Of a stretch of DNA of 64,000 bases, positions 1 through 8,897 are shown piece by piece (the stretch's first letter is position 1; each line of letters opens with the position of its first letter). A model generated the notes under the pieces. It searched no databases and was not told the DNA's origin. It saw only the letters and a list, made by a program, of their open reading frames with translations. Made by a program: the position numbers and the translations under genes. The DNA comes from Candidatus Hecatella orcuttiae (GTDB lineage: Archaea; Thermoproteota; Bathyarchaeia; Hecatellales; Hecatellaceae). The stretch covers positions 437,342 through 501,341 of the forward strand of contig MTLY02000001.1 in NCBI GenBank assembly GCA_002011035.2, written 5' to 3'.

Positions 1-1356
1 ATATTTTAAAAATTCGATATGTGCCTTGTTGGCTAATTTTATCAATTCTTCACTCTTAAAGTATCTAGTATTATGTGAAGTCTTGGTCACAGAATCGTAT
101 AAACTCTCATTTTTTATCAAACCATTTTTCTTAAAAATACCATATAAATCTGTGCCGGGATACGGGGTCGCTATATAAAATGTTGCAAAGTCAAGCCCTG
201 ATTTTTTTGCGAATTCTATTGTTTGATTTATTGAGTCTAAAGTTTCGTTAGGAAATCCTATTACAAATGTTGAATGAGTCCATAACCCTATATCATTACA
301 GAATTTTATCACTTTACGCGCGTAATTCAGATTTACTGGCTTTCTAACGAAATTTAATGTTTCTTTACAGCCTGATTCAATACCAAATGTTGCTCTATAA
401 TATCCACTTTTTTTCATCATTGTTAATACTTCTTTATCTAATGTCCAAAAAGCAATCCCGTTTGGTGTTGACCATTTTATATCAATGTGACGCGTAATAA
501 TTTCATTACAAATTCTCATAACTCTTTTCTTATCTAAAGTAAAATTATCATCTAGAATTGCTAACTCCCTAATTCTATATTTTTCTACTAAAAATTCTAT
601 TTCATCAGCAACATTTTTTGGGCTCCTTGCTCTCCATTTACGTCCCCATACAGAATGGATTGAACAAAATACACAATTAAAAGGACAACCTCTACTAGTG
701 ATTATTGAAGTGCGAGGAGAACGAACTGCATACATATGGGCACGTGGATCGTTGAGATAAATATGCATAGGTAATAAATGTCTAGCCGGAAACGGTAAAA
801 TATCTAAATGCTGAATAAACTCTCTTGGGGGGGTTTTTATAATTTTTCCATTTTTTTTAAAAACTATCCCTTTTACTTCTGAGATATCTTTTTCCATCAG
901 TACGTTATCAACTATGTTTAGAAAGGTCATTTCTCCCTCTCCTATGACAACAATATCTATGCTTTCATCTTTTAGTATAATTTCAGGTATCGCTGAGGCA
1001 TGCGCTCCGCCAAAAATTATGTGGGCTTTTGGATAAAGCTCCTTAATTATTTTTGCAACTTTATGTGCTTCCATGGCAGATGACGTATAAGGACAGCTAA
1101 TTCCAACTATATCCGGGTTAAGTGATTTAACCCGCTCTTTAAGACTCTCTATATTTAACCCAACTCTGATTAAACCATTTTTTAAAACTTTAATAATGTT
1201 TGATCCCTCAGCTAACGAATCTATCAGATGTACATTAACTTCTTTTTCTTCAAGAACTGCAGCAATATAGGCTAATCCAAGAGGGGGAAATAATTCGGGG
1301 AGGTCTGTGGGTGCACATATTGTTGGAGGGAAAATTAATAAAATTGTTAAAGAAAT
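1..1356 (-). CDS. B12-binding radical SAM protein, C-terminus cut by window edge
   Basis: The reading frame is open from about base 1356 to base 1, so the C-terminus lies outside the window. The N-terminus carries the IFPP...FPPLGLAY pattern of a cobalamin-binding Rossmann domain, followed by GGAHAS and GEGE motifs of that domain. The radical SAM core has RGCPFNCVFCS (C-x3-C-x2-C), which binds a 4Fe-4S cluster. Such enzymes often methylate or rearrange lipids, cofactors or glycans; no substrate can be read here. It follows a glycosyltransferase in the same direction. The frame after the upstream stop has no ATG, GTG or TTG before the first conserved residues; an ATT at 1354-1356 is the nearest candidate, so the start is unsure. 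The gene is much more AT-rich than most of the window, which suggests transfer. Confidence 0.85.
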   Translation of the reverse strand, partial: MSLTILLIFPPTICAPTDLPELFPPLGLAYIAAVLEEKEVNVHLIDSLAEGSNIIKVLKNGLIRVGLNIESLKERVKSLNPDIVGISCPYTSSAMEAHKVAKIIKELYPKAHIIFGGAHASAIPEIILKDESIDIVVIGEGEMTFLNIVDNVLMEKDISEVKGIVFKKNGKIIKTPPREFIQHLDILPFPARHLLPMHIYLNDPRAHMYAVRSPRTSIITSRGCPFNCVFCSIHSVWGRKWRARSPKNVADEIEFLVEKYRIRELAILDDNFTLDKKRVMRICNEIITRHIDIKWSTPNGIAFWTLDKEVLTMMKKSGYYRATFGIESGCKETLNFVRKPVNLNYARKVIKFCNDIGLWTHSTFVIGFPNETLDSINQTIEFAKKSGLDFATFYIATPYPGTDLYGIFKKNGLIKNESLYDSVTKTSHNTRYFKSEELIKLANKAHIEFLKY

Positions 1357-1371
1357 TTTTTACAACCTTTT

Positions 1372-2196
1372 TTATATTTTCAATGATGAAATCTTTGAGT
1401 AAACTAGGCCAGCAGTCCCAGCGATGTATTCAACAAACTTTATGAAGAGCATGCCGCAGGCATATAAAGGTTGATTAGCAAGTATTCTCCATTTCCTTAT
1501 AAAATTTAACCTTATAGGCATTAGTTGAACCATAGCCCTTTTGGGTTGCTTTTTGGCATAATAAATATAGGTTTTGCCGTACCGATAACTCCTAATTACT
1601 AGCTCCCTTAACTTTACATGTCCTTCAAGATGTTTCATAATTGCCTTAACGGAGATTATTTTGTATTTTGCATCTTCTACACGCGCATGCAACTCTTTAT
1701 CTTCACCAGCTTCGAGCATCTCATCATATCCACCTAACTTCTCGAAAACACTCTTTCTATAAAATCTAGCGCTTTCAACTAGAGGATCGCCTATATATGT
1801 GAGGCGTTCCAAAGCCCTACACTTTGCCCAAAAACCTTCACCAACTCTTACTTCCGGGATCATCACAGCATCAACACAATCATTCACCACCTTTTGAACA
1901 CATTCTTCGATAACTTTTGGGGTTAATTTCTGATCTGCATCTAAAAAAATCAGAAACTCTCCTTTTGCCTTCCATGCCCCATAATTTCTTGCCTGGGACC
2001 TTAAAGCCTTTACTTGAAAAACTGTTGGACCGTATTTCTCTGCAATTTTTACAGTGTCATCTGTGCTATAGTTGTCTACTACTATAATCTCTAGGTTGGG
2101 ATAGGTTTGCCGTTTAACCGATCCTAAACAGACATCCAAAGTTTTAGAGGAGTTATGCGTCGGAACGACCACCGACACCAAAGGCGCCTCTTTCAC
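1372..2196 (-). CDS. Family 2 glycosyltransferase
   Basis: This 274-residue protein has a GT-A nucleotide-sugar-binding fold: VSVVVPTHNSS near residue 7, VVDNYS near 40 and a metal-binding LDAD at 85-88. The C-terminal 60 residues contain hydrophobic stretches that could associate with the membrane. It would transfer a sugar from a nucleotide donor to a lipid or glycan acceptor at the inner face of the membrane. The start is GTG. It lies in a minus-strand block with radical SAM, methyltransferase and further glycosyltransferase genes, which points to surface glycan or glycolipid synthesis. The acceptor and linkage cannot be deduced. Confidence 0.85.
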   Translation of the reverse strand: MKEAPLVSVVVPTHNSSKTLDVCLGSVKRQTYPNLEIIVVDNYSTDDTVKIAEKYGPTVFQVKALRSQARNYGAWKAKGEFLIFLDADQKLTPKVIEECVQKVVNDCVDAVMIPEVRVGEGFWAKCRALERLTYIGDPLVESARFYRKSVFEKLGGYDEMLEAGEDKELHARVEDAKYKIISVKAIMKHLEGHVKLRELVIRSYRYGKTYIYYAKKQPKRAMVQLMPIRLNFIRKWRILANQPLYACGMLFIKFVEYIAGTAGLVYSKISSLKI

Positions 2197-2263
2197 AATC
2201 TATCCCTTGGGCTGAGCCGCCTTTTCCGCCTCAATAACCACGTTAAACCTAACGTTAATGTAG

Positions 2264-2545
2264 CTACTTTCCTGACAGGTTAGGCTTGCTTAACAACTCA
2301 TCCACGTCTAATATTTCAACCGCAGTTATTTTTCCCGAATTTTTATCCCTGAAAAGATGTATTTGCGGATGGACGGGTTCTCCCATCTCGGCTTGGATTG
2401 GCTTTTCAAACCTTATGCATAGAAGGCTTAACTTCGGCTCTAAACTTACCTCAATGACTTCGGAGGGGAAATCGATTTTAACCATATCCCCAACTCTATC
2501 AACCAGCTTTTTCAGATCTAACTTTAGCAGAGAGGCCGTAGCCAC
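2264..2545 (-). CDS. Small DUF2283-like protein
   Basis: A 93-residue soluble protein. The central LLCIRF strand and the final AVEILDVDELL segment resemble the small DUF2283 family, whose function is unknown; the match is by pattern only. The GTG start is supported by a GGTGAG ribosome-binding sequence directly upstream. It sits between a glycosyltransferase and a methyltransferase on the same strand and may be part of that operon. Confidence 0.55.
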   Translation of the reverse strand: MATASLLKLDLKKLVDRVGDMVKIDFPSEVIEVSLEPKLSLLCIRFEKPIQAEMGEPVHPQIHLFRDKNSGKITAVEILDVDELLSKPNLSGK

Positions 2546-2603
2546 CTCACCCTTTTCATCCTAGCGTAGGCTTTAACTTTATAGCCGACTAACGGTCTTC
2601 ACC

Positions 2604-3401
2604 TTACCGCCTCTCAGCTATGATGCCTATGTTGCTCTTATACCGTCTGGGCAGAAACCTGTCCAGACACGTAAAAAGGAGGAGAAACGGAAAAATCGAC
2701 TTATAGATTCCTAAAGCACCCCTCACAAACAACGATTTCTCATCAAACAACCTATTCAGGTTAGAGGGGGTATATCCGAAAATGCTCCCAAGCTTGATTA
2801 TGCAACATTCAACTAACGCCGTCAGAGGCCCGCAACCATACTTATTCCTAAGCGTTTTAAACCCCGAATCTTCGATAAGCTTCGAGATTTCTGCGATAGA
2901 GTAACCCCTTCTGAAGTGTCCGACACTGTTATCGACCATGTCTCGCTGCCAATTCACAAAAACGTTATCGCACAATATATTCGGCACAGATAATATCAGC
3001 CTCCCTGAAGGTTTCATCACCCTCGCCAACTCCGCCAAAACTGCTTTATCCTTTGAAACATGCTCCAACACCTCGCTACAAATAACGTGGTCAAACACCG
3101 AGCCCCGGAAAGGAAGCTTCGTAGCGTCGCCGACGACAAACATGTTTTCAGGGTAAAACCTATGGGCCAGTTTAATCGATAGAGCGTCAACATCTAACCC
3201 CACATACTGTTCCTCATCAAGCCTATATGCATAGGACCCCCTACCACAACCACAATCTAAAACAAGCGGCCGCGCATTTCCAACCTCAGAGTTGTAAAGA
3301 CCCCAAACAGTACGCATGATACTGTATTTTCCTATCAGGTAAAAGTCTACAGGTTTAGTCTTTGACCTTTTAGGTTCTCGCCGAAGCAAAGTCTTTAACA
3401 T
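2604..3401 (-). CDS. SAM-dependent methyltransferase (class I)
   Basis: A 265-residue class I methyltransferase. Motif I, LDCGCGRGSY, at residues 48-57 binds S-adenosylmethionine. GLDVDALS follows, and SEVLEHV near residue 110 with LSVPN are typical of the Methyltransf_11 group. The C-terminal part has a hydrophobic stretch (FPFLLLFTCL) that could touch the membrane. The ATG start lies inside the end of the upstream radical SAM gene (32-base overlap), so translational coupling is likely; a later internal start is possible. Context suggests methylation of a glycan, lipid or small surface precursor. Confidence 0.85.
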   Translation of the reverse strand: MLKTLLRREPKRSKTKPVDFYLIGKYSIMRTVWGLYNSEVGNARPLVLDCGCGRGSYAYRLDEEQYVGLDVDALSIKLAHRFYPENMFVVGDATKLPFRGSVFDHVICSEVLEHVSKDKAVLAELARVMKPSGRLILSVPNILCDNVFVNWQRDMVDNSVGHFRRGYSIAEISKLIEDSGFKTLRNKYGCGPLTALVECCIIKLGSIFGYTPSNLNRLFDEKSLFVRGALGIYKSIFPFLLLFTCLDRFLPRRYKSNIGIIAERR

Positions 3402-4839
3402 GCCCTACAGCCGCTTTAATGCCGCGGAGGTTAAGCATGAAATCGTCCTTGGACACCAGCGACTTCACGAATCGGCGGAGAATATATTTGGGCGAAAGGT
3501 AGATCTTGTAAATCTCATCGCAGAATTCCACCACTTCCTCCGCTGTCATGTCCTCCGTCTTTAAAACAGGTTCGGTCATGTCGTACCTTTCATAATCCTT
3601 TGGGTCAACCCTGAACCAGTCGAACTGGATGGCCTGCCGGTATAATTCCGTGCCAGGGTAGGGAATGACAATAGTGCTCTGCAGCACGTCTGCCAGTCCG
3701 TCTTCCATCAGCTTCTTAGCCAAAGCCAACGTCCTGAGAGCGTCTTCTCTTGTCTCCCAAGGGTAGCCGACCATGATGGTCAGGTGTATCTCCAAACCAG
3801 CCTCCTTCGCTATCCTAGACCCCTCCACAATCTGCTGGACGGCGATGCCCTTGTTTATTCTGTCCAAGGTTTCCTGGCTTGCAGATTCAAGGCCGACCTT
3901 CAACAGGCGGAACCCCGCCTTCTTCATCAGCCTGCATACCTCTCTGCCAACTTGGTCGTAGCGGAAGTTACAGGAAAACAGCACCTCCTCATGGTATCCT
4001 CTTTCCACCATACCCTTACAAAATCTCTCCAGCCAACGCCCCAGCGGGAAAGTCCCCGTATCGTCAAAGATCTCCCGGACATGGAACTTCTCGACCAGGT
4101 AGCCGATCTCGTCCAGATGCCTTTCAGGGCTTCTCACCCTAAACTTCGGGTAGGGCACCGTCCATGCGCAAAAGGTGCAGCCCCCCGCCTTCCTCCACCA
4201 ACAATCCCTCCCAGCCATGGTATAGGTGAAAACCTTCCGCTTGTACCAGTTTTCACGGTATAGTTGATATTTCGTTAAAACCCTGTCTATGAAGGGGATC
4301 CCATCCAAATCGCCGACCAGCTCAAAGGGCCCGGAGTTTCTTATCCCCCCATCCTCACGATACCATACCCCCTTAGGCATAGGGCTTTCATCCTCCAGAT
4401 GTTTGGCTAACCCCAGCAGCGAAACGTCGAAGTCCCCCCCAGTTACGACATAATCCACATGGCTCAGCTCCATGCTTTCCTGCGGGAAGGCGGTAACATG
4501 GTCTCCCACCAGAACGGTCTTAACCTCGCTTAACAGCTCCTTTAAACGGTCGACTATCTGCCAATGCTGTTTTACCACAGGCGTTTTGGTTTCAAAAACC
4601 ACCAAGTCCGGCCGGCTTTTTTGAACATGATCCATAAACTGCCCGTAAGACCACTGTTGGGCTATGCCGTCGACAAATTCAACCTCAAAGCCGTTTATTT
4701 TTAAAAGGGTGGCAGCGCTGGCCGGAACCATGGGATATATGAAGGTGGGATGCGAAAACCACTGGAACTGGCGGTTCTGGGTCAGCTGAGGAACGCCTTT
4801 CACCTCTAACAAAGGCGGGAAGGCTATCATCACTTTCAT
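3370..4839 (-). CDS. B12-binding radical SAM protein with widened cysteine motif
   Basis: A 489-residue protein. Residues 1-180 form a cobalamin-binding domain starting with MKVMIAFPPLLE. The radical SAM core follows. Its cluster motif is C213-x7-C221-x2-C224 (DCWWRKAGGCTFCAW), a wider first spacing than the usual C-x3-C-x2-C and one known in some B12-dependent radical SAM subfamilies. GLESASQETLDRINKG and VGYPWETREDA are standard core elements. The ATG start is clear. Downstream genes overlap it or follow closely (methyltransferase, then glycosyltransferase), so it likely belongs to a surface-molecule pathway; the substrate is unknown. Confidence 0.85.
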   Translation of the reverse strand: MKVMIAFPPLLEVKGVPQLTQNRQFQWFSHPTFIYPMVPASAATLLKINGFEVEFVDGIAQQWSYGQFMDHVQKSRPDLVVFETKTPVVKQHWQIVDRLKELLSEVKTVLVGDHVTAFPQESMELSHVDYVVTGGDFDVSLLGLAKHLEDESPMPKGVWYREDGGIRNSGPFELVGDLDGIPFIDRVLTKYQLYRENWYKRKVFTYTMAGRDCWWRKAGGCTFCAWTVPYPKFRVRSPERHLDEIGYLVEKFHVREIFDDTGTFPLGRWLERFCKGMVERGYHEEVLFSCNFRYDQVGREVCRLMKKAGFRLLKVGLESASQETLDRINKGIAVQQIVEGSRIAKEAGLEIHLTIMVGYPWETREDALRTLALAKKLMEDGLADVLQSTIVIPYPGTELYRQAIQFDWFRVDPKDYERYDMTEPVLKTEDMTAEEVVEFCDEIYKIYLSPKYILRRFVKSLVSKDDFMLNLRGIKAAVGHVKDFASART

Positions 4840-4844
4840 CGCTG

Positions 4845-5768
4845 TTAGACCTTTTTCGAAAAAAACCCTCTGATGAAGGAAAGACCGTAGCAGAGGTGCG
4901 TCGCCATTGTTCCTAGAAAAACGTGGAGGACCATTTTAACATTCCTTTCCTTCAAGCCGGCTGAGATTCCACTCGACAGCGAAAGAAGCACGTAGGCGAG
5001 AATCGATAAAACATAGAGCAGACGAATAACCGGATTAACCAACGCCAAGGGGAAGCCGCCGACCACTCCCACAATCAATAGGGCTGGCATGAAAAACTGC
5101 AGCCTGACAAATTTCGGGTAAGACTTGGACAGATGCCCCTTAACGAGGCCGTAGCTCCATATCTGCTTGAGGTGAGGGCGGTAAAGCGGCCTTCGACGAT
5201 GGTAAACCAGCACCCGCGGGTCATACAGTATTTTCATCCCCAGCTTGTGGGTGATCAGCCCGCAGAATACGATCTCCTCCCCAGGCCACACGTCCGGGGC
5301 CAGTTTTTCAACGGCTCCCAGCACAGATTTTCGAATCACTAGGTTACAGGTAGGCGTCTCGGTGATGTATACCAGTCTTTCATGCGGCCTATACCGAATC
5401 GACGCGGCGCCAGCTCCCAAGGAGGAAGCCAAAATGAGGCTGCTGGCCTTCTCCATCACACTGCTTTTCTCGTCCGTTAGAGAGGGCCCGGCTACGGCGG
5501 CAACCTCAGGGTTCACGAAGTGGGGAACAGCGTTTTTCAGCCAGCCAGGGTCTGGGTAGGCGTCGGAGTCGATGAAGGCGCAAATCTCCCCATCGGAAGC
5601 AACACTCCCAATGAAACGTTTTTTCAGAGGCTTAACAGCCCCCGTGGGGATCACCTTAACCTTCTCCCCAGAAAGCTCATCCGCCTCGTCCGGGAGCACT
5701 ATTATTTCGTAGTTTGTGTAGCTTAACTTCGAGCAACGTTCGACGCATTTCTTGGTATAGGTGTCCAC
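4845..5768 (-). CDS. Family 2 glycosyltransferase with membrane C-terminus; start unclear
   Basis: A GT-A glycosyltransferase with IDSDAYPDPGW (the metal-binding DSD), GPSLTDE, and W-P-G-E-E...FCG downstream, then hydrophobic segments at about residues 225-305 that form membrane helices. The first standard start codon in frame, GTG at 5768, removes the first beta strand expected of the fold. The frame stays open upstream to a stop at 5829-5831 and encodes KVAIIIPCKTV, which is exactly the missing strand. No ATG, GTG or TTG lies there; CTG at 5814-5816 is a candidate. The gene ends 5 bases before the upstream radical SAM gene's start and belongs to the same block. Confidence 0.8.
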   Translation of the reverse strand: MDTYTKKCVERCSKLSYTNYEIIVLPDEADELSGEKVKVIPTGAVKPLKKRFIGSVASDGEICAFIDSDAYPDPGWLKNAVPHFVNPEVAAVAGPSLTDEKSSVMEKASSLILASSLGAGAASIRYRPHERLVYITETPTCNLVIRKSVLGAVEKLAPDVWPGEEIVFCGLITHKLGMKILYDPRVLVYHRRRPLYRPHLKQIWSYGLVKGHLSKSYPKFVRLQFFMPALLIVGVVGGFPLALVNPVIRLLYVLSILAYVLLSLSSGISAGLKERNVKMVLHVFLGTMATHLCYGLSFIRGFFSKKV

Positions 5769-5858
5769 CGTCTTACAGGGGATTATTATCGCTACTTTCG
5801 GCTCTTTGAATACCAGGCGCCTACACCGTCAGCCAGCATTCAAGTTTCATGGGGGCTG

Positions 5859-6827
5859 CTAGCTTCTGCCAAAAGCAGCCATAAAATAGACTTTTCGGAG
5901 AAAGTTCATCACCCTCTCCCGCTTCACATTGAAGCGCCGCTGAACTATAGGATAACTTCTACCGGAGTTCCCATCGACAAACACGCCGCCGTTTTTCACG
6001 GTTTTTAACCTGAGAAGTCTCTTCCCGAAAGCCAAGCTGAGCCTTAAAGCTAACAGGTCCATGAACATGGTTAAAACCGTCCTCGCAGGGACTATTTTGG
6101 ACTCCCCCTTAGACCTCTGATCCTGCCACTCCACATTCACCGCCTCCACCGGAACGCCCAGCCTCCTCGCGTTGACTATGAGGCTTGTGTCGAACAGAAA
6201 GCCGTCAGACCTAACCTCCTCCACCACTCGCCTGGCAACTTCAACCCTCATGGCCTTTAACCCCGTCTGGTGGTCCCTCACCCCGGTTCTGAAGAGAAGC
6301 TTGACCAAGGTGTTATAGCCCACGCTCAGGAGCCTTCTGGCTGCACCGTAGGAACCCCCTGTGAGCATCCTCCGAACCCCCACAACCAAGCCGCCTTTAT
6401 CCTTAGCTGAAGCAACAGCGTGGAGGACGTTTTCGCCGAGGCTTACAGGCAGGTCTGCGTCCAGTATGAGGAGGACTTCACCCCTAGCAACCTGGACGGC
6501 ATTCCGTATGGTGCCGCCTTTCCCTATTCTCCGCGTAAACCTCAAAACATTCACCTTCCCCGTGGAAGAGCCGACGGCTTTAGCAACGTCAGGAGTCCCA
6601 TCTTTGCTGCAGTCGTCGCAGACAACTATCTCGTACTCCAAACTGCTGCCATCGAAAAAGCTGCACAGCTTATCCAAGGACCTGCCGATGATCTTCGACT
6701 CGTTGTAGGCGGGGATGAGAACGGACACGGTGACAGGCTTCACCCTCAAACCTGACAGCGAGCTTTCAGTTTTAGGTAAAACCGCTTCCCCAAAGGCGGA
6801 AATAGCCCGGCTACCTCTTATCGGCAA
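5859..6827 (-). CDS. Family 2 glycosyltransferase, polyprenyl-phosphate sugar synthase type
   Basis: A 322-residue GT-A enzyme of the dolichyl-phosphate hexose synthase group. It shows VSVLIPAYNESK near residue 35, VVCDDCSKDGT, RIGKGGTIRNAV and the metal-binding LDADLP. DHQTGLKAM is typical for this group. Members move glucose or mannose from a nucleotide sugar to a polyprenyl-phosphate carrier. No C-terminal membrane domain is evident. The ATG overlaps the preceding gene by 17 bases; GTG codons closer to the first strand are also possible starts. It probably supplies lipid-linked sugar for N-glycans or surface polymers. Confidence 0.85.
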   Translation of the reverse strand: MPIRGSRAISAFGEAVLPKTESSLSGLRVKPVTVSVLIPAYNESKIIGRSLDKLCSFFDGSSLEYEIVVCDDCSKDGTPDVAKAVGSSTGKVNVLRFTRRIGKGGTIRNAVQVARGEVLLILDADLPVSLGENVLHAVASAKDKGGLVVGVRRMLTGGSYGAARRLLSVGYNTLVKLLFRTGVRDHQTGLKAMRVEVARRVVEEVRSDGFLFDTSLIVNARRLGVPVEAVNVEWQDQRSKGESKIVPARTVLTMFMDLLALRLSLAFGKRLLRLKTVKNGGVFVDGNSGRSYPIVQRRFNVKRERVMNFLRKVYFMAAFGRS

Positions 6828-7314
6828 GAGCCTTCAATACAGTTGCGGCGGATAAAACCGCGAAGACCATCAAGCCCTCCCCCGTGAAGAGCGGCGCATC
6901 CAAGGTTTTAAAGTAGGAGAACACCGTGGGGGCTGTGAGAACCTTTACGCTGAGGTGAATAGCCGGGGAGCTGGCTATGCGAACGGCCGAGTCAACTAAA
7001 ACCCTGAACGACTGACCGTAGAGCGGCCAAAACAAAGGCGTGTAGTATCCTAGGTCCATGACCGGATGGGACAAGGCTGCCAACAGCCCCAAAGCCGCAG
7101 GTTTCCGCAGACGAGTCCTCCAAACCAGCAACATGAAGGGAGCTGACAAGGCTAAAATGACGACAAGCGAATGGGAAAAAGACCTGTGAACATGAAAAAA
7201 CACATCCAAATCCGGCAGGACGGCGGCCAAAGAAATAGGCAACGCCCTCCTGAGCTGGACCCCTAGGATAGTGAGGGCGGCGAGAGGGATGACAAAGTGG
7301 ATCAGAGGCTCCAT
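6811..7314 (-). CDS. YdjM-family membrane-bound metal-dependent hydrolase
   Basis: A 167-residue integral membrane protein with four or five hydrophobic helices. It has the LPDLD, HRSFSHS and LSHPVMDL motifs of the LexA-binding/YdjM family (DUF457), in which Asp and His residues are thought to bind metal near the membrane face. The substrate is unknown; phospholipid or polyprenyl derivatives have been suggested for related proteins. It starts at ATG and its end overlaps the glycosyltransferase downstream, so the two are likely co-expressed. Confidence 0.75.
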   Translation of the reverse strand: MEPLIHFVIPLAALTILGVQLRRALPISLAAVLPDLDVFFHVHRSFSHSLVVILALSAPFMLLVWRTRLRKPAALGLLAALSHPVMDLGYYTPLFWPLYGQSFRVLVDSAVRIASSPAIHLSVKVLTAPTVFSYFKTLDAPLFTGEGLMVFAVLSAATVLKALADKR

Positions 7315-7380
7315 ACTTACAGCTCGGGAGGGGGGCGGTGATTTACCTTTGAGAGCCCAAAGGCGCCTGAGCCTTTGCCC

Positions 7381-7839
7381 TCAACCTTGCACATAATATT
7401 TCGTGGAAAGCCGGGTTAACCCAAGCCAGAATACGTACCGGGGCTCTGTCAACCATACCCTGAGCTGCGGACACCAGGTGAAGACGGCTGATTCCTCGCC
7501 GCGGGTCAGCATTTCTTTGGCCGCTGCCACACCAGCCTGAACAATCCGGTTTCCAAGGGTGTCTTTAATTTTCTCAACTATGCTGAGAAGCTGGCTGGCG
7601 ACTTTCCAGTTGAGTATTCTGCCCTTGAACCTAGCGTACCATAATGCTGCTTTAAACAAAGCCTTCTCCGTGGTCTTCAACCTCCTCCAGTTTCCGTTTC
7701 TTAAACCCTTCCGCATCCAGCCCAGCAACCCGGCATAACTGAGAATGGGGAACATTCCTAAACCCTTAATCCAGTAGATTCTCGGAACATATTTAAATAG
7801 ATTTACGACTTCGGAAGAGAAACGGAAAACAAACACCAA
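7381..7839 (-). CDS. Unrecognised archaeal protein, 152 residues
   Basis: I do not recognise a named family. The protein begins with a hydrophobic, aromatic-rich segment and continues with a basic helical region (GNWRRLKTTEKALFKAALW, then GRILNWKVASQLLSIVEKIKDTLG), and a tryptophan-containing tail (FTWCPQLRVWLTEP). The WRRL..EKAL..AA pattern recalls a family of uncharacterised archaeal proteins seen in several copies per genome. No catalytic motif is visible. It stands alone, divergent from the VapBC operon, after a 66-base gap from the hydrolase gene. Confidence 0.6.
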   Translation of the reverse strand: MVFVFRFSSEVVNLFKYVPRIYWIKGLGMFPILSYAGLLGWMRKGLRNGNWRRLKTTEKALFKAALWYARFKGRILNWKVASQLLSIVEKIKDTLGNRIVQAGVAAAKEMLTRGEESAVFTWCPQLRVWLTEPRYVFWLGLTRLSTKYYVQG

Positions 7840-7991
7840 AAATAGCTAAAAAAGGCCCTTTAGGGAAACCATACCGGCAATACTTTAACGAGAATAGGCC
7901 GCCTTTTTAGTCGCCGAAGTTGAAATAAATAGATTAAATTAACAGAAACAGTCGAGGAAACTTGTCGATTTTTAATTAAGTTCTACTAAAG

Positions 7992-8027
7992 TTTAAATAT
8001 TTCTAACTTAAGTGTAACTTTGGTTAC
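7992..8027 (+). promoter_or_regulatory. VapBC promoter with inverted-repeat operator
   Basis: A TATA box, TTTAAATATT, starts at 7992, about 38 bases before the vapB start codon. Between the box and the ATG is a perfect inverted repeat, GTAAC-tttg-GTTAC (8014-8027). Its place at the expected transcription start suits autorepression by the AbrB-fold antitoxin. The leader would be only a few bases long. Binding itself is inferred. Confidence 0.55.
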
Positions 8028-8029
8028 CT

Positions 8030-8302
8030 ATGGTTGAACTTAAAGTTAAAGTCGGCAGCAAAGGACAGATCCTCATCCCCAAGATCCTCAGAGAAAGATA
8101 CGGCATAAACCAGGGGGAATCGGTGACGATAGAACCTGCAAGCGAGGGTCTACTCATAAGGGGAAAACCCAGCCCTGACGAGGTAATGAGGAGGCTGAAA
8201 AACCACGTAGAAAAGATCAAAACCATGGCGACAGAAGAACCCAAGCTCGGCGACCTGAAAAAGACCTATCTTGAGGAGGAGTTCGAGGAGGAGAGAGCTT
8301 GA
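8030..8302 (+). CDS. vapB: VapB-type antitoxin, AbrB/SpoVT fold
   Basis: A 90-residue protein with an N-terminal swapped-hairpin DNA-binding domain (VKVGSKGQILIPKILRERYGI, GESVTIEP, GLLIRG) and an acidic C-terminal tail (YLEEEFEEERA) that would wrap around and neutralise the toxin. It is the antitoxin of a type II pair and probably represses its own promoter through the palindrome just upstream. Its TGA overlaps the TTG start of the next gene by 4 bases (TTGA), the tight coupling usual for these pairs. Confidence 0.85.
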   Translation: MVELKVKVGSKGQILIPKILRERYGINQGESVTIEPASEGLLIRGKPSPDEVMRRLKNHVEKIKTMATEEPKLGDLKKTYLEEEFEEERA

Positions 8303-8700
8303 AAGCTTTCTTGGACTCCAACCTCCTAGTCTACCTGAACACGATGACAGGCGAGGAGAGGAAAAGCATCGACAAGTTTTTCAGAAAGCTGCTGAACGAA
8401 ACACTCTTCACCAACATGCTCGTTTTGGATGAAACCCTCTACATATCCAAAAGAAAATTTAAAGTCCCCTATGAAACCACGCTGGGTTTTCTCAGAGAAA
8501 TAGTGTTACCCTACACGAAAGTTATACCCTTGGATGAGGAAGACGTAAAGTCGATGGAAAAATACCTTACCAAGCACGATTTAAAGCCATCCGACACCTT
8601 GCATCTAGCCACCATGGAAAAGGCCGGCGTAACCCGCATAGTAACAGAGGACGAAGACTACGATAAGGTTGAGGAAGTAAGAAGGATCTGGCTCCAATAA
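8299..8700 (+). CDS. vapC: VapC-type PIN-domain toxin ribonuclease
   Basis: A 133-residue PIN-domain protein. The acidic residues of a magnesium-dependent ribonuclease are present: D6 in FLDSNLLVY, E45 in LDETLY, D98 in SDTLHLATM, and D117/D119 in VTEDEDYD. Such toxins cut RNA, often tRNA, when free of antitoxin. The TTG start overlaps the antitoxin stop. No frameshift is seen, so the pair looks functional. Confidence 0.85.
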   Translation: MKAFLDSNLLVYLNTMTGEERKSIDKFFRKLLNETLFTNMLVLDETLYISKRKFKVPYETTLGFLREIVLPYTKVIPLDEEDVKSMEKYLTKHDLKPSDTLHLATMEKAGVTRIVTEDEDYDKVEEVRRIWLQ

Positions 8701-8763
8701 CTTCTCCCTAGGGAATAACACCACCGCCTCAGGGCTAATTCAGACGGTTTTAAAAGACGTGGA

Positions 8764-8783
8764 AAGTTTACCGAAGTTTACCG
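8764..8783. repeat. Tandem exact 10-base repeat
   Basis: AAGTTTACCG occurs twice back to back in the gap between vapC and the HicB-like gene. Two copies of a 10-base unit, about one helical turn apart, could be a protein-binding site or chance. No gene start lies within 100 bases downstream. Confidence 0.4.
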
Positions 8784-8897
8784 TAGATAAGCTGTCTCAA
8801 ATCAGAATGCAGACGATTTTCTTCAAATCGGCTTAAGCTTCCTCCCAGGCGGAAAGTCTTAAATGATTTCGAATTATATTTTCAAGTCGAGGTTTTC

